A DNA stretch of 13,150 nt from positions 1-13,150 of the forward strand of contig CAZNLL010000112.1 in NCBI GenBank assembly GCA_964573885.1, written 5' to 3'. The first letter of the stretch is position 1. Every line of letters begins with the position of its first letter. The notes under the pieces are model-generated. The model saw only the letters and a program-made list of their open reading frames with translations. It was not told the origin of the DNA and ran no database searches. This stretch comes from CAZNLL01 sp964573885. GTDB lineage: Bacteria > Desulfobacterota > DSM-4660 > Desulfatiglandales > Desulfatiglandaceae. The translations under genes and the position numbers were made by a program. This document shows, one piece after another, positions 1 through 6,603 of the stretch.

Positions 1-990
1 GATTTCGTCGAGCACCTGCGGTCCATCAGAATGAAGGGGGTCCTGGCCCTGGTTTTTCTCCTCGTGATACTCTCCGGCGTGGTCCTCTACGGGCATCACC
101 GCGCGCTCGGCCTGCACCTGAAGCGCCTGGCATCGATCATGTCCAGGGTCGCACAGGGGGAACGGAAACAAAGGTTCTCGTACAAGGGGCCGAGGGAGAT
201 CGCGGAGTTGGGCGCCAGTTTCAATCACATGCTCAACAGCATTCAGAAGGCCGAACAACAACTGGAGCAGCAGCGCAGGGCCCAGGCCAAATTGGAACAG
301 GAACTGCGCCGGTCCGAAAAACTGGCCGCCATCGGGAGGTTTGCTGCAGGAACGGCCCATGAACTGGGGAGTCCCTTGAGCGTCATCAGCGGAAAGGTGC
401 AGCGATCTCTTCGGAATGCGCACTTGGACCTTGAACACCGGCAGGTATTCCTCACCATCCAAAACCAGGGCCTTCGGATGCAATACATTATCAAACAGTT
501 GGTGGATTTCACCCGCAGCAATCCCATAAGGTATGCCGCTGCGGTCCCGTCCCGCCTGGCTGCATCAGCGGCCGCTGCCGTGGCAGAAGAAGGCAAGGCC
601 AACCGGGCGACCATCTCCTTGCGGGGTGCCAAAGATGCTGCGCGGATCATGATGGACCCCATGAGGGTTGAGCAGGCCCTCATCAATCTCCTTCGCAACG
701 CAATCCAGAGTGCCAGGGGGGTAAGCGTTCTTCTTTCGTGGCAACAGGGAGAGGAATGGGTGTGCTTTTGCGTGGAAGACAACGGCCCGGGCATACCCAT
801 GGAAAAGCGGTCCGAAATCTTTGAGCCTTTTTATACGACCAAACAGGTAGGACAGGGCACGGGGCTGGGCCTGTCCGTGGTGCATGCAGTGGCCGAAGAA
901 CATGGGGGACGTGTGGAGGTAGATGACAGTCGGATGGGGGGCGCCTGTTTTCGGCTCATGCTCCCTGCAAAGGTGGCTGACAAGAGATAG
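1..990 (+). CDS. Sensor histidine kinase, C-terminal part (5' end outside window)
   Basis: The reading frame is open from base 1, so the Met codon at 31 is probably internal and the N-terminal sensor region lies outside the window. Residue numbers here count from that Met. A hydrophobic membrane segment (about 3-20) is followed by a HAMP-like linker (about 21-75), a coiled coil rich in Gln and Glu (about 72-96), and a HisKA dimerisation helix with the phospho-acceptor H110 in an HELGSPL context. The ATPase domain has an N box near N223, a G1 box (DNGPGIP, from D250), an F box (FEPFYTT, 264-270) and a G2 box (GTGLGLS, 276-282). All catalytic boxes are intact, so it should autophosphorylate and pass phosphate to the response regulator whose ATG directly follows its stop codon. 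The ligand cannot be inferred because the sensor domain is missing from the window. Confidence 0.93.
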   Translation, partial: DFVEHLRSIRMKGVLALVFLLVILSGVVLYGHHRALGLHLKRLASIMSRVAQGERKQRFSYKGPREIAELGASFNHMLNSIQKAEQQLEQQRRAQAKLEQELRRSEKLAAIGRFAAGTAHELGSPLSVISGKVQRSLRNAHLDLEHRQVFLTIQNQGLRMQYIIKQLVDFTRSNPIRYAAAVPSRLAASAAAAVAEEGKANRATISLRGAKDAARIMMDPMRVEQALINLLRNAIQSARGVSVLLSWQQGEEWVCFCVEDNGPGIPMEKRSEIFEPFYTTKQVGQGTGLGLSVVHAVAEEHGGRVEVDDSRMGGACFRLMLPAKVADKR

Positions 991-2421
991 ATGAAAGGGA
1001 AATCCATGCCGCAAGGCAATTCAGAAAAGGAACGGGTATTGATTGTGGAGGACGACGAAGCGCTTGGGTCTCTCCTCCAGGAGGAGATAGAGGATTCAGG
1101 TCTAAAGGTGCGCTGGGTGCCCACGGCCGAGGAAGGATGGAAACTCATGGAGCGTTGGTGGCCTGACGTGGTGGTTTGTGACCTGAGGCTTCCGGGCATG
1201 GACGGCTTGGGCTTTCTCAAGGAAGTCCAGGAAAAGGCGCCCGATTTCCCTCCCAAATTCCTGATCATCACGGCCTTTGGTACTATTTCAAAGGCCGTGG
1301 AGGCCTTGAAGGCAGGCGCAGAGGACTTTCTCACCAAACCCCTTGACCTGGAGCATTTCACGTTGTCCGTAACACGAATACTCGAGAGAAAGCGTCTCCA
1401 AGAGGCGGTCAATCGGATGAAGGGGGCGTTACCGCCGGACAGCTTCCACGGCATGTACGGCAGCAGCGCAGCCATGCGCCCCCTGTTCGAGCAGATACGC
1501 CAGGTGGCGGATGCCCAGGGTCCGGTCCTGATCCTGGGGGAGAGCGGATCGGGAAAAGAACTGGTAACAAGGGCCATTCATAACGAGAGCCCGCGCGCAA
1601 ACGGTCCCTTTCTCCCTGTCAACTGCGCCGGCATCCCGAAACATCTGGTGGAAAGCGAATTTTTCGGCCATGCAGCAGGCTCCTTCACCGGTGCACAGAG
1701 AAGCCGTCAGGGCCTTTTTGCGGAGGCTGAAGGCGGCTCGTTATTCCTGGACGAGATTTCCGAAATGCCCCTTTTTCTCCAGGCAAAACTCCTGCGCATC
1801 CTCCAGGACGGGAAGATCAGGCGGGTGGGAGAGAACAAGGAACACCAAGTAGACGTGCGGGTCCTGGCAGCCACCCACAGGGACCTCGAGGAAGAGGTCC
1901 GCCAGGGTCGTTTCCGGGAGGACCTCTTTTTCCGGTTAGAGACCTTTACCGTAAGGGTCCCGCCGCTCAGGGAACGGGGCGACGATATTGAACTCCTTGC
2001 GGGCAGATTCCTGCAGCAGTTTTCCCTTTCCCTCAACAGGAGGATCAAAGGATTTTCCCATACCGCCCTGGAAAAGATCTCGCGATATCCCTTTCCGGGC
2101 AATGTGCGGGAGCTTTGCAATGCCGTGGAAAGGGCCGTCACCTTTGCCACCGGGGCCTGGATTCAGCCGGAGCACCTGCCGACAAGGATCAGGAATTACA
2201 ATCCGGGGATAGGCGAACCATTGAACCACATACCCGGATTCACGCCGGCAGATGAGATACTCCCGTCCCTCGCTGAAATGGAACAGCGCTATGTTCATCA
2301 TGTTCTAAAACGGGTCAATGGAAACAAGCGCCAGGCCGCAGCCATCCTGGGCATCGGCAGGAGGACCCTTTACCGGAAACTCGGTGAGAAGGTGCAAGAT
2401 GTGATGGATACAGACTGGTAA
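991..2421 (+). CDS. NtrC-family sigma-54-dependent response regulator
   Basis: This 476-aa protein has the standard three-domain NtrC layout. The receiver domain (about 14-130) has acidic residues D21/D22, phospho-acceptor D64, T94 and K116. The AAA+ domain has Walker A GESGSGKE (183-190), a sigma-54 contact loop GSFTGA (230-235) and Walker B GGSLFLDE (from 248). A Fis-type helix-turn-helix lies at about 443-465. The loop has Ser where most family members have Ala (GAFTGA). The ATG abuts the kinase stop codon (TAGATG), which suggests translational coupling. A second ATG at 1006 has a better Shine-Dalgarno match (AAGGGA at 995-1000, 5-nt spacing) and would give 471 aa, so the start is uncertain by five codons. 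Phosphorylation by the upstream kinase should drive oligomerisation and activation of sigma-54 promoters. No convincing -24/-12 site was found by eye here, so its targets are probably elsewhere. Confidence 0.95.
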   Translation: MKGKSMPQGNSEKERVLIVEDDEALGSLLQEEIEDSGLKVRWVPTAEEGWKLMERWWPDVVVCDLRLPGMDGLGFLKEVQEKAPDFPPKFLIITAFGTISKAVEALKAGAEDFLTKPLDLEHFTLSVTRILERKRLQEAVNRMKGALPPDSFHGMYGSSAAMRPLFEQIRQVADAQGPVLILGESGSGKELVTRAIHNESPRANGPFLPVNCAGIPKHLVESEFFGHAAGSFTGAQRSRQGLFAEAEGGSLFLDEISEMPLFLQAKLLRILQDGKIRRVGENKEHQVDVRVLAATHRDLEEEVRQGRFREDLFFRLETFTVRVPPLRERGDDIELLAGRFLQQFSLSLNRRIKGFSHTALEKISRYPFPGNVRELCNAVERAVTFATGAWIQPEHLPTRIRNYNPGIGEPLNHIPGFTPADEILPSLAEMEQRYVHHVLKRVNGNKRQAAAILGIGRRTLYRKLGEKVQDVMDTDW

Positions 2422-2691
2422 AGAACGTGCTGAAGTTAAGGGAGTTCCGTCAACTTATGATAGGCCACGGAAGGCTCCGGATTTGACGAATGTTTTCTCG
2501 GAGTCTACGCTTACCTACCTGTTTTTCATGACAGAAAACCTGGCAATAAGGGCCTACGCTTTTTCCGAGACTCCGCCCGGAAAACGAGGCCCCCTCGGGG
2601 CAGTCGGGACACCACCCGGCAAGAAACCGAGAGGTTTCAGGAAAAAAGGGCCCCCCGGTCGTGCCTGACACCTGAACACTGAAACATCTGA

Positions 2692-2713
2692 AACTGACAA
2701 CATGTTATCAGTT
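2692..2713. promoter_or_regulatory. 22-bp near-perfect palindrome, possible operator
   Basis: The outer six bases AACTGA and TCAGTT and the core AACATGTT are perfectly self-complementary. Only one symmetric pair of positions in 22 bp breaks the dyad. The odd-free symmetry and central AACATGTT suit a dimeric protein site better than an RNA hairpin. It lies about 170 bases before the candidate promoter of the small HTH protein. Its binder is unknown. Confidence 0.35.
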
Positions 2714-2883
2714 GAAAGGCCCTAACGGCCTCACCATACACCATAAATGGTAAGAGGCGTATCTCTCTCGATATTGAGGGTCGACATATACCCGCCGTGG
2801 CCACCGTCGAAATGGCAACCGAAAATTGTCCTCCTCTGCGCCAAGGGCCCGATTGCTCTCTCTTCCTCTTTCCAGAAAAAGAA

Positions 2884-2912
2884 TTGACAGTCAAAAAAGA
2901 AAAGCGTAAAAC
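2884..2912 (+). promoter_or_regulatory. Sigma-70-type promoter for the HTH protein gene
   Basis: A perfect -35 box TTGACA (2884-2889) is followed after 17 bases by TAAAAC (2907-2912), a 4/6 match to TATAAT. Transcription would start near 2919, leaving a ~20-base leader before the ATG at 2939. The -35 box is half of a perfect dyad TTGAC-A-GTCAA (2884-2894), so a repressor bound there would block polymerase. Confidence 0.5.
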
Positions 2913-2938
2913 AACTGAAACACATAAAACGCACAAAG

Positions 2939-3388
2939 ATGAAAAAAGACGCTTTTACAACCTCAGATATCGCCCTGATCTCCCACCACTCGAGAGAAAC
3001 GGTCAAACGATGGCTGGAAGAGGGGAAAATTAAGGGCTATAGGGTAGGAGCGTCAGGCCACTGGCGGGTTCTCCCAAAAGACCTGGCCTTCTTCCTAAGA
3101 AGAAACAGAATTCCATTTCCAGACCCTGCAGAAACAGGCTATGACCTCAAAGGCCTTACCGGCATAGATGGCCCTCCCTCCTTTTGTTGGGAGTTTTTTG
3201 CAAACTCGATGCGCGATCACGTGCGCTCAAACGGAAGGTGTGAGGATTGCCTGGTCTATAAAACGAAATCCTTAAAATGCCACGCCCTAAGAGAGGAAAT
3301 TGGTCATAAAAAGATTTTTTGTGGCTATTCCTGCGAAGAGTGCGACTACTTCCGGTTTCTGCAAGGGGAAATCATTGATCAAACTTGA
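2939..3388 (+). CDS. Excisionase/MerR-like HTH DNA-binding protein with cysteine-rich C-terminus
   Basis: This 149-aa protein has an N-terminal winged helix-turn-helix of the excisionase (HTH_17/MerR-like) kind, at about residues 5-57. It shows the usual order: a 'FTTSDIA' helix, 'SRETVKRWLEEGKIKGYRVG', a Gly-His-Trp-Arg wing and a following helix. The C-terminal half is not part of that fold and carries seven cysteines: C83, C101-x2-C104, C114, and C128-x3-C132-x2-C135. This spacing could bind zinc or an iron-sulfur cluster. The Shine-Dalgarno is weak (CAAAG just before the ATG), but the start sits right after a good promoter and at the start of the HTH. No integrase or phage gene is nearby, so a transcription regulator is more likely than a recombination directionality factor. 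It may regulate itself or the downstream exported hydrolase 152 bases away. Confidence 0.8.
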   Translation: MKKDAFTTSDIALISHHSRETVKRWLEEGKIKGYRVGASGHWRVLPKDLAFFLRRNRIPFPDPAETGYDLKGLTGIDGPPSFCWEFFANSMRDHVRSNGRCEDCLVYKTKSLKCHALREEIGHKKIFCGYSCEECDYFRFLQGEIIDQT

Positions 3389-3390
3389 TC
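3377..3390. promoter_or_regulatory. Short inverted repeat GATCAA-AC-TTGATC at the gene end
   Basis: A perfect 6-bp inverted repeat with a 2-base centre overlaps the stop codon of the HTH gene. The spacer is too short for an RNA hairpin loop, so a DNA-level dyad is the only sensible reading. It may be chance. Confidence 0.2.
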
Positions 3391-3527
3391 GACCATCCCC
3401 ATCGATTTGAGCTGGCTCCTTAATTTATTGATAGCAAGACAACAAGGAAACTCCTGAGAAAGGGGGTGACGAAAAATTAAATGAGACGGTTGGAATGAAT
3501 GGGGTCAATCAATCTATCAAGAGAAAT

Positions 3528-3536
3528 GGAGGGAGG
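3528..3536 (+). promoter_or_regulatory. Ribosome-binding site fixing the start at 3541
   Basis: The run GGAGGGAGG lies 4-8 bases before the ATG at 3541. No comparable site precedes the longer in-frame start at 3499. This fixes the N-terminus so that the TAT signal begins at residue 4. Confidence 0.7.
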
Positions 3537-3540
3537 CGCC

Positions 3541-4620
3541 ATGAAAGAGATGAACAGAAGAGAGTTTTTGGTGGCATCCGCTGCCGCTGGTGCCACATTA
3601 GTGGCAGGGAGTATGTTAACAGGGGGCCCGTCCGTGGCACATGCAGCTGTCAACATCCCAGAAGTTGATAAACTTGTCATTACCGTCATTACCGACAACT
3701 ACTACGATTGTCTCAGGTGGAATTACAAGGTCGCCAAAAGACAATTGAAATGCCCAGGTGCTCCCTCAATTTGGAAAAACTTTTCATTCCACGCCGAACA
3801 CGGGCTCGCCTACTATATCGAAACAACCGTCAACGGCAAATCCAATGCATTCATGTTCGATTACGGGATGGATCTCGAAGGCGTCAGCAAAAACATGGAC
3901 ATCCTGGGAATCGACCTGAACAAGGTGGAGGCCCTGGGGTTAAGCCACGGCCATTTAGACCACTGGGGAAACCTGATCCCGATGCTCAAGGCCAATGACA
4001 AAATACGAAAGGGGATTTACCTCTACGTCGGGGGTGACGCCTTTGACAACAAGTTCGCCAAGCTCCCGCCAGTCTATAAGCCACTGGATGGACTTGCCGA
4101 TCTGGGACAACTGAACCGGCCGGAATTGGAATCGCTGGATCGCGTAAAGATTGTTCAGGTCAAGGAACCCACAGAAATGGTTCCCGGGGCCTATCTGACA
4201 GGTGATATCGAGAGGGTGACGGCATACGAAAAAGGCTCTCCCATTTTGATGGTTAAAAAGGGAGACAAGATGGAGCGCGATTACTTTGCGGGCGAGCAAT
4301 CCCTCATGTTCAATGTAAAAGGCAAGGGGCTGGTGGTGCTTTCCTCCTGTGCCCATTCAGGGATTGTCAACACGGTGAAACACGCTCAGAAGGTGACAGG
4401 GATAGACAAGGTTCATATGGTGATCGGCGGGTTCCATCTGACCGGGGCGCCACCGAAGGTGATCGAGCAAACCATCGCAGACATCAAGGCCGTTTCACCA
4501 GATTACGTTGTTCCCATGCATTGTGCAGGGTTCGAGGCTATCTCAGGCTTCCAAAGGGCCATGCCCGAGCAGTTCATCATCAACGTTGCCGGGACCCGGT
4601 ATGAACTGGTCGGGGCATAG
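3541..4620 (+). CDS. TAT-exported MBL-fold hydrolase, dihydropterin-phosphate-synthase-like
   Basis: This 359-aa protein starts with a twin-arginine signal: NRREFL (5-10), a hydrophobic stretch (about 11-25) and a likely cleavage site after AHA (about 33-35). The mature part is a metallo-beta-lactamase fold. It has the metal motif HGHLDH (136-141), the family-type SSCAHSGIVNT segment (268-278, H272), GGFHLTG (296-302, H299) and PMHC (H327 near the end). The SCAHSGIVN motif matches the COG1237-type proteins related to archaeal 7,8-dihydropterin-6-methyl-4-(ribofuranosyl)aminobenzene 5'-phosphate synthase. That is family similarity, and substrate assignment in bacteria is open. The TAT signal places it folded and metal-loaded in the periplasm, away from cytosolic pterin synthesis, so a different substrate is likely. 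It follows the HTH gene by 152 bases and precedes a strong hairpin. Confidence 0.9.
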   Translation: MKEMNRREFLVASAAAGATLVAGSMLTGGPSVAHAAVNIPEVDKLVITVITDNYYDCLRWNYKVAKRQLKCPGAPSIWKNFSFHAEHGLAYYIETTVNGKSNAFMFDYGMDLEGVSKNMDILGIDLNKVEALGLSHGHLDHWGNLIPMLKANDKIRKGIYLYVGGDAFDNKFAKLPPVYKPLDGLADLGQLNRPELESLDRVKIVQVKEPTEMVPGAYLTGDIERVTAYEKGSPILMVKKGDKMERDYFAGEQSLMFNVKGKGLVVLSSCAHSGIVNTVKHAQKVTGIDKVHMVIGGFHLTGAPPKVIEQTIADIKAVSPDYVVPMHCAGFEAISGFQRAMPEQFIINVAGTRYELVGA

Positions 4621-4698
4621 ACCGCGCCAGGTGTTGACCACAGGTTTTCTCACGCTCTTTGGCCTAAGGATTGTGCATCAGTAAAGGCAAATCTCCTC

Positions 4699-4740
4699 CC
4701 AAAGGGCAAGGCCGGCTCTAATCGGGGCCTTGCCCTTTGG
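4699..4740. terminator. 15-bp perfect inverted repeat, likely bidirectional transcription stop
   Basis: CCAAAGGGCAAGGCC (4699-4713) and its exact reverse complement (4726-4740) enclose a 12-base loop. It lies 78 bases past the exported hydrolase stop and also downstream of the minus-strand MFS remnant, which is where a convergent terminator is expected. The plus-strand flank has no T tract. The minus-strand exit reads GGAGGAGATTTGCCTTTAC and is only mildly T-rich. A role in mRNA 3'-end stabilisation is an alternative. Confidence 0.5.
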
Positions 4741-4848
4741 CACTCCCAATAGCAGCAATCCCACGCCATTCCCCTTTGAAAATCGTTGGGGTCATCAGAA
4801 ACAGAATTGCACACCTGTCTGAATTGAATGGGTTTGGAGGGAATCGTT

Positions 4849-5109
4849 TCATCCCACCTTTTCAAGGCTGACCCCCTTGGTCTCGATCCTGAAGAGCCAG
4901 GTGATGGCGGCACCCAGCTGAGAGGTCCCCACCAGGATCAAGAGCAGCACGTGGGTGCCGATGGCGACCAAAAGCACCGGGAGCAGAAACGCCGTGGCCA
5001 CCGCACCGACCTTGCCCAAGGAGGCGGCGAGACCGGCCCCCTTTCCCCGGAGAACCTTAGGGAAGACCTCTCCCGCAAGGAGATAGGTCATGGCGTTTCG
5101 GTTAGCCAA
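4849..5109 (-). pseudogene. C-terminal remnant of an MFS (sugar-transporter-type) permease
   Basis: Read on the minus strand, this frame contains NAMTYLLAGEVFP, LRGKGAGLAA, two hydrophobic segments (about residues 34-51 and 52-75) and the ending ETKGVSLEKV. This matches the last two transmembrane helices and the C-terminal ETKG motif of MFS transporters. Family members are normally 400-470 aa with 12 helices; here only about 80 residues survive. The frame is open only back to a stop at 5134-5136. The only possible start is a TTG at 5109, and no earlier transporter sequence appears before the MBL gene begins at 5192. The simplest reading is a 5' deletion that removed about 80% of the gene. The fragment is still free of internal stops, so the deletion may be recent. 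A functional two-helix protein is unlikely. Confidence 0.72.
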
Positions 5110-5191
5110 TGGCGGGATGGTGGAAGGAGTGTTTCACTTTCTATTCAGGGGTAAATTCAAAGAATGACGGAGAAGGGCTGGGCGGGCAATC

Positions 5192-6091
5192 TCAAATGGA
5201 CAGGGTCATTCCTTCCCTGGCCCAGAAAACGGTCATGGGCGTTTCATCCTCTCTCAACGCAGCGTTGTACTCTTTCCATAAGAAATCCAACATTTGATCT
5301 GAGTGTAGCGGCTCATGGTGAAAAATTGCGAGCTGCTTCACCCCCGCCTCTTTTGCAAGCTCTATAATGACCGGGATGGAAGTGTGTCCCCACCCCACCT
5401 TTTCGAAATATTCCTCCTCCGTGTACTGTCCGTCGGCGATTAGGAGATCCACGCCTTGAATGAAATCGAGGTATTCCTTGAGAGAGCCCTTGTCCCGGTC
5501 GCCTCTGATTTCAGGCCGAAACAAACGGTCAAGCTCCACGTCTGTGGCATAAGCCACCCTTTTCCCTCCTGCAGAAAGGCGGTACCTCACAGAGCCTCCG
5601 GGATGGAAGACCTGTTCCTGCCAATCCACCACAAGGGATCCCACCTGGATCTCCTCATCTGAGATTTCCCGAATCTTTAGATCCGCCGCCATATCGGCCA
5701 AACCCACGGGGAAGTAATCTACATCCATTTGACGACTCAAAATGGATTCCAAAAACCTCTCCTTTTTGGCGCTCCCGTAAACGGTGAGTTCGGTTCCCTC
5801 GATATTGGCGGGTTGGAAGAAAGGAAAACCTTGTATATGGTCCCAATGGGTATGGCTTAGGAAAAGATGCAAGGGCCGGCGGGTTCTTTGCTCCTTCAAT
5901 TGTTCGGCCAGGTCGAGGCCGAGGAGGCGAATACCCGTACCCGCATCCAGGATGATCTGAGTATCTCCCTGCTGAACAAACACGCAGGGCGTATTCCCTC
6001 CATACTTCTCCGTTCTTCGACCCGGTGTAGAGATGGACCCCCGGGTGCCCCAGAAGGTGACAAGTAATTCGGAGGCATCATGAGCAATCAT
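5192..6091 (-). CDS. MBL-fold metallo-hydrolase 1 (phosphodiesterase-like, GTRGS type)
   Basis: This 299-aa cytosolic protein has no signal peptide. The first strand carries FWGTRGS (13-19), then YGGNTPC (30-36) and LDAGTGIR (48-55). The metal-binding motif is SHTHWDH (79-85; H80, H82, D84, H85). Further candidate ligands are H163, D184 (ATDVE), D220 (DGQYT), H236 (GWGHTS) and H258/H259. This is the RNase Z/PhnP/phosphodiesterase-like branch of the superfamily, so hydrolysis of a phosphodiester or cyclic nucleotide is the best guess from family knowledge; the substrate is unknown. Its ATG overlaps the FHA-gene stop (ATGA at 6088-6091), so translation is coupled. It is a full-length paralog of the product of 7689-8534, sharing nearly every motif listed, and is the last gene of the apparent operon. 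Confidence 0.88.
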   Translation of the reverse strand: MIAHDASELLVTFWGTRGSISTPGRRTEKYGGNTPCVFVQQGDTQIILDAGTGIRLLGLDLAEQLKEQRTRRPLHLFLSHTHWDHIQGFPFFQPANIEGTELTVYGSAKKERFLESILSRQMDVDYFPVGLADMAADLKIREISDEEIQVGSLVVDWQEQVFHPGGSVRYRLSAGGKRVAYATDVELDRLFRPEIRGDRDKGSLKEYLDFIQGVDLLIADGQYTEEEYFEKVGWGHTSIPVIIELAKEAGVKQLAIFHHEPLHSDQMLDFLWKEYNAALREDETPMTVFWAREGMTLSI

Positions 6092-6603
6092 TCGTCTTTT
6101 GAAATCTTTTCCTCGATATATATGATTTCTGCATCACCGATCTGGATATGGTCATTATGGCGGAGGATGCACTTCTTGATCTGCACCCCGTTCAAAAAGG
6201 TCCCATTGGTACTGCCCAGGTCTTCGATTTCATACTCTTCGTTACGGTGGACCACCCGAGCGTGGATCCTCGACACGTTGGGCAATTGAAGCTGAACATG
6301 GCATCGGGGATCGCGGCCCAGAACCGCCTCTCCCTCATTCAATTCGACACAGGAGGATCTCACGCCCGAAAAGCGGAGCTCCAAATAGGCATTGCGGCGA
6401 GGGGAGAAGTCACCGACCACGGCCTTCCTTGAAATAGGCCTTGTTTCCGAAAATTCCGAAATGGTATCGGTCGGACGATCAAATCCGGATAAGGGCTTGT
6501 CTTTCTTCATGTTCTGAAATATAGCCCAAATAGGTTCTTCCTTCAACCCAAAAAAAGCATCATGGAATAAGGGAGTGGGACCAGGCCCATTCCCGGTGCT
6601 CAT
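6088..6603 (-). CDS. FHA-domain phosphothreonine-binding protein
   Basis: Starting at the ATG at 6603 gives 171 aa and an ATGA overlap with the preceding gene; a longer frame to 6672 and a shorter start at 6510 are possible. The FHA domain (about 73-165) has the classical residues: GR (96-97), SRIH (111-114), GSTNGT (130-135) and NG (138-139). These bind phosphothreonine peptides. The first ~70 residues are outside the fold and include PTDTISEFSETRP (44-56), dense in Thr and Ser. Its T-x-T-x-x-F arrangement resembles the N-terminal phospho-switch of GarA/OdhI-type FHA proteins (inference). No Ser/Thr kinase is encoded in the window. The tight coupling with MBL hydrolase 1 suggests that the two products act together, for example with FHA recruiting or regulating the hydrolase. 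Confidence 0.88.
   Translation of the reverse strand: MSTGNGPGPTPLFHDAFFGLKEEPIWAIFQNMKKDKPLSGFDRPTDTISEFSETRPISRKAVVGDFSPRRNAYLELRFSGVRSSCVELNEGEAVLGRDPRCHVQLQLPNVSRIHARVVHRNEEYEIEDLGSTNGTFLNGVQIKKCILRHNDHIQIGDAEIIYIEEKISKDE

Larger units (their letters stand above)
2422..2938. other. 517-base non-coding region with multiple inverted repeats
   Basis: No credible gene was found on either strand. Direct reading shows: an 8-bp inverted repeat CGGAGTCT/AGACTCCG (2499-2506 and 2568-2575); a direct repeat CTACGCTT (2505-2512 and 2554-2561) at the inner edges of those arms; a GC hairpin GCCCC-CTC-GGGGC (2589-2601); a hairpin GAAACC-GAGA-GGTTTC with a GNRA-type loop (2623-2638); a 22-bp near-palindrome (2692-2713); and a small hairpin AGGCC/GGCCT (2717-2731). 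None is followed by a clear T tract, so no intrinsic terminator for the two-component operon is claimed. The first part could be a structured RNA or a small palindromic repeat element. I do not recognise a known riboswitch class. Confidence 0.5.

Noticed and set aside
2461..2480. GG-N9-GC stretch after the response regulator resembling a sigma-54 promoter
   Set aside because: Spacing is one base short and the flanks do not match TGGCAC/TTGC.
2560..2660. Known riboswitch (c-di-GMP, cobalamin, Moco, fluoride) in the GC-rich hairpin region
   Set aside because: Hairpins are present but I could not match the conserved bases of any of these classes by eye.
2450..2671. Minus-strand 73-aa frame in the non-coding region
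   Set aside because: No ribosome site, no recognisable domain, and it overlaps GC-rich hairpins; a chance frame.
2731..3006. Minus-strand frame ending in a protein-like stretch (GGHGGYMSTLNIERDTPL...) across the non-coding region
   Set aside because: Only the last ~30 residues look protein-like, the rest is low-complexity and overlaps the HTH gene, and there is no ribosome site; it could at most be a decayed fragment, which I cannot support.
3499..3540. Longer start for the TAT-exported hydrolase
   Set aside because: It would put 14 extra residues before the TAT signal, and the strong GGAGGGAGG site serves the ATG at 3541.
4738..4756. Possible sigma-54 -24/-12 site (TGGCAC...TAGCA)
   Set aside because: The GG-to-GC spacing is 11 rather than 10 bases and no plus-strand gene follows.
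4650..4913. Minus-strand 87-aa frame overlapping the MFS remnant and the 15-bp hairpin
   Set aside because: It runs through the perfect inverted repeat and in a different frame from the recognisable MFS remnant; no domain seen.
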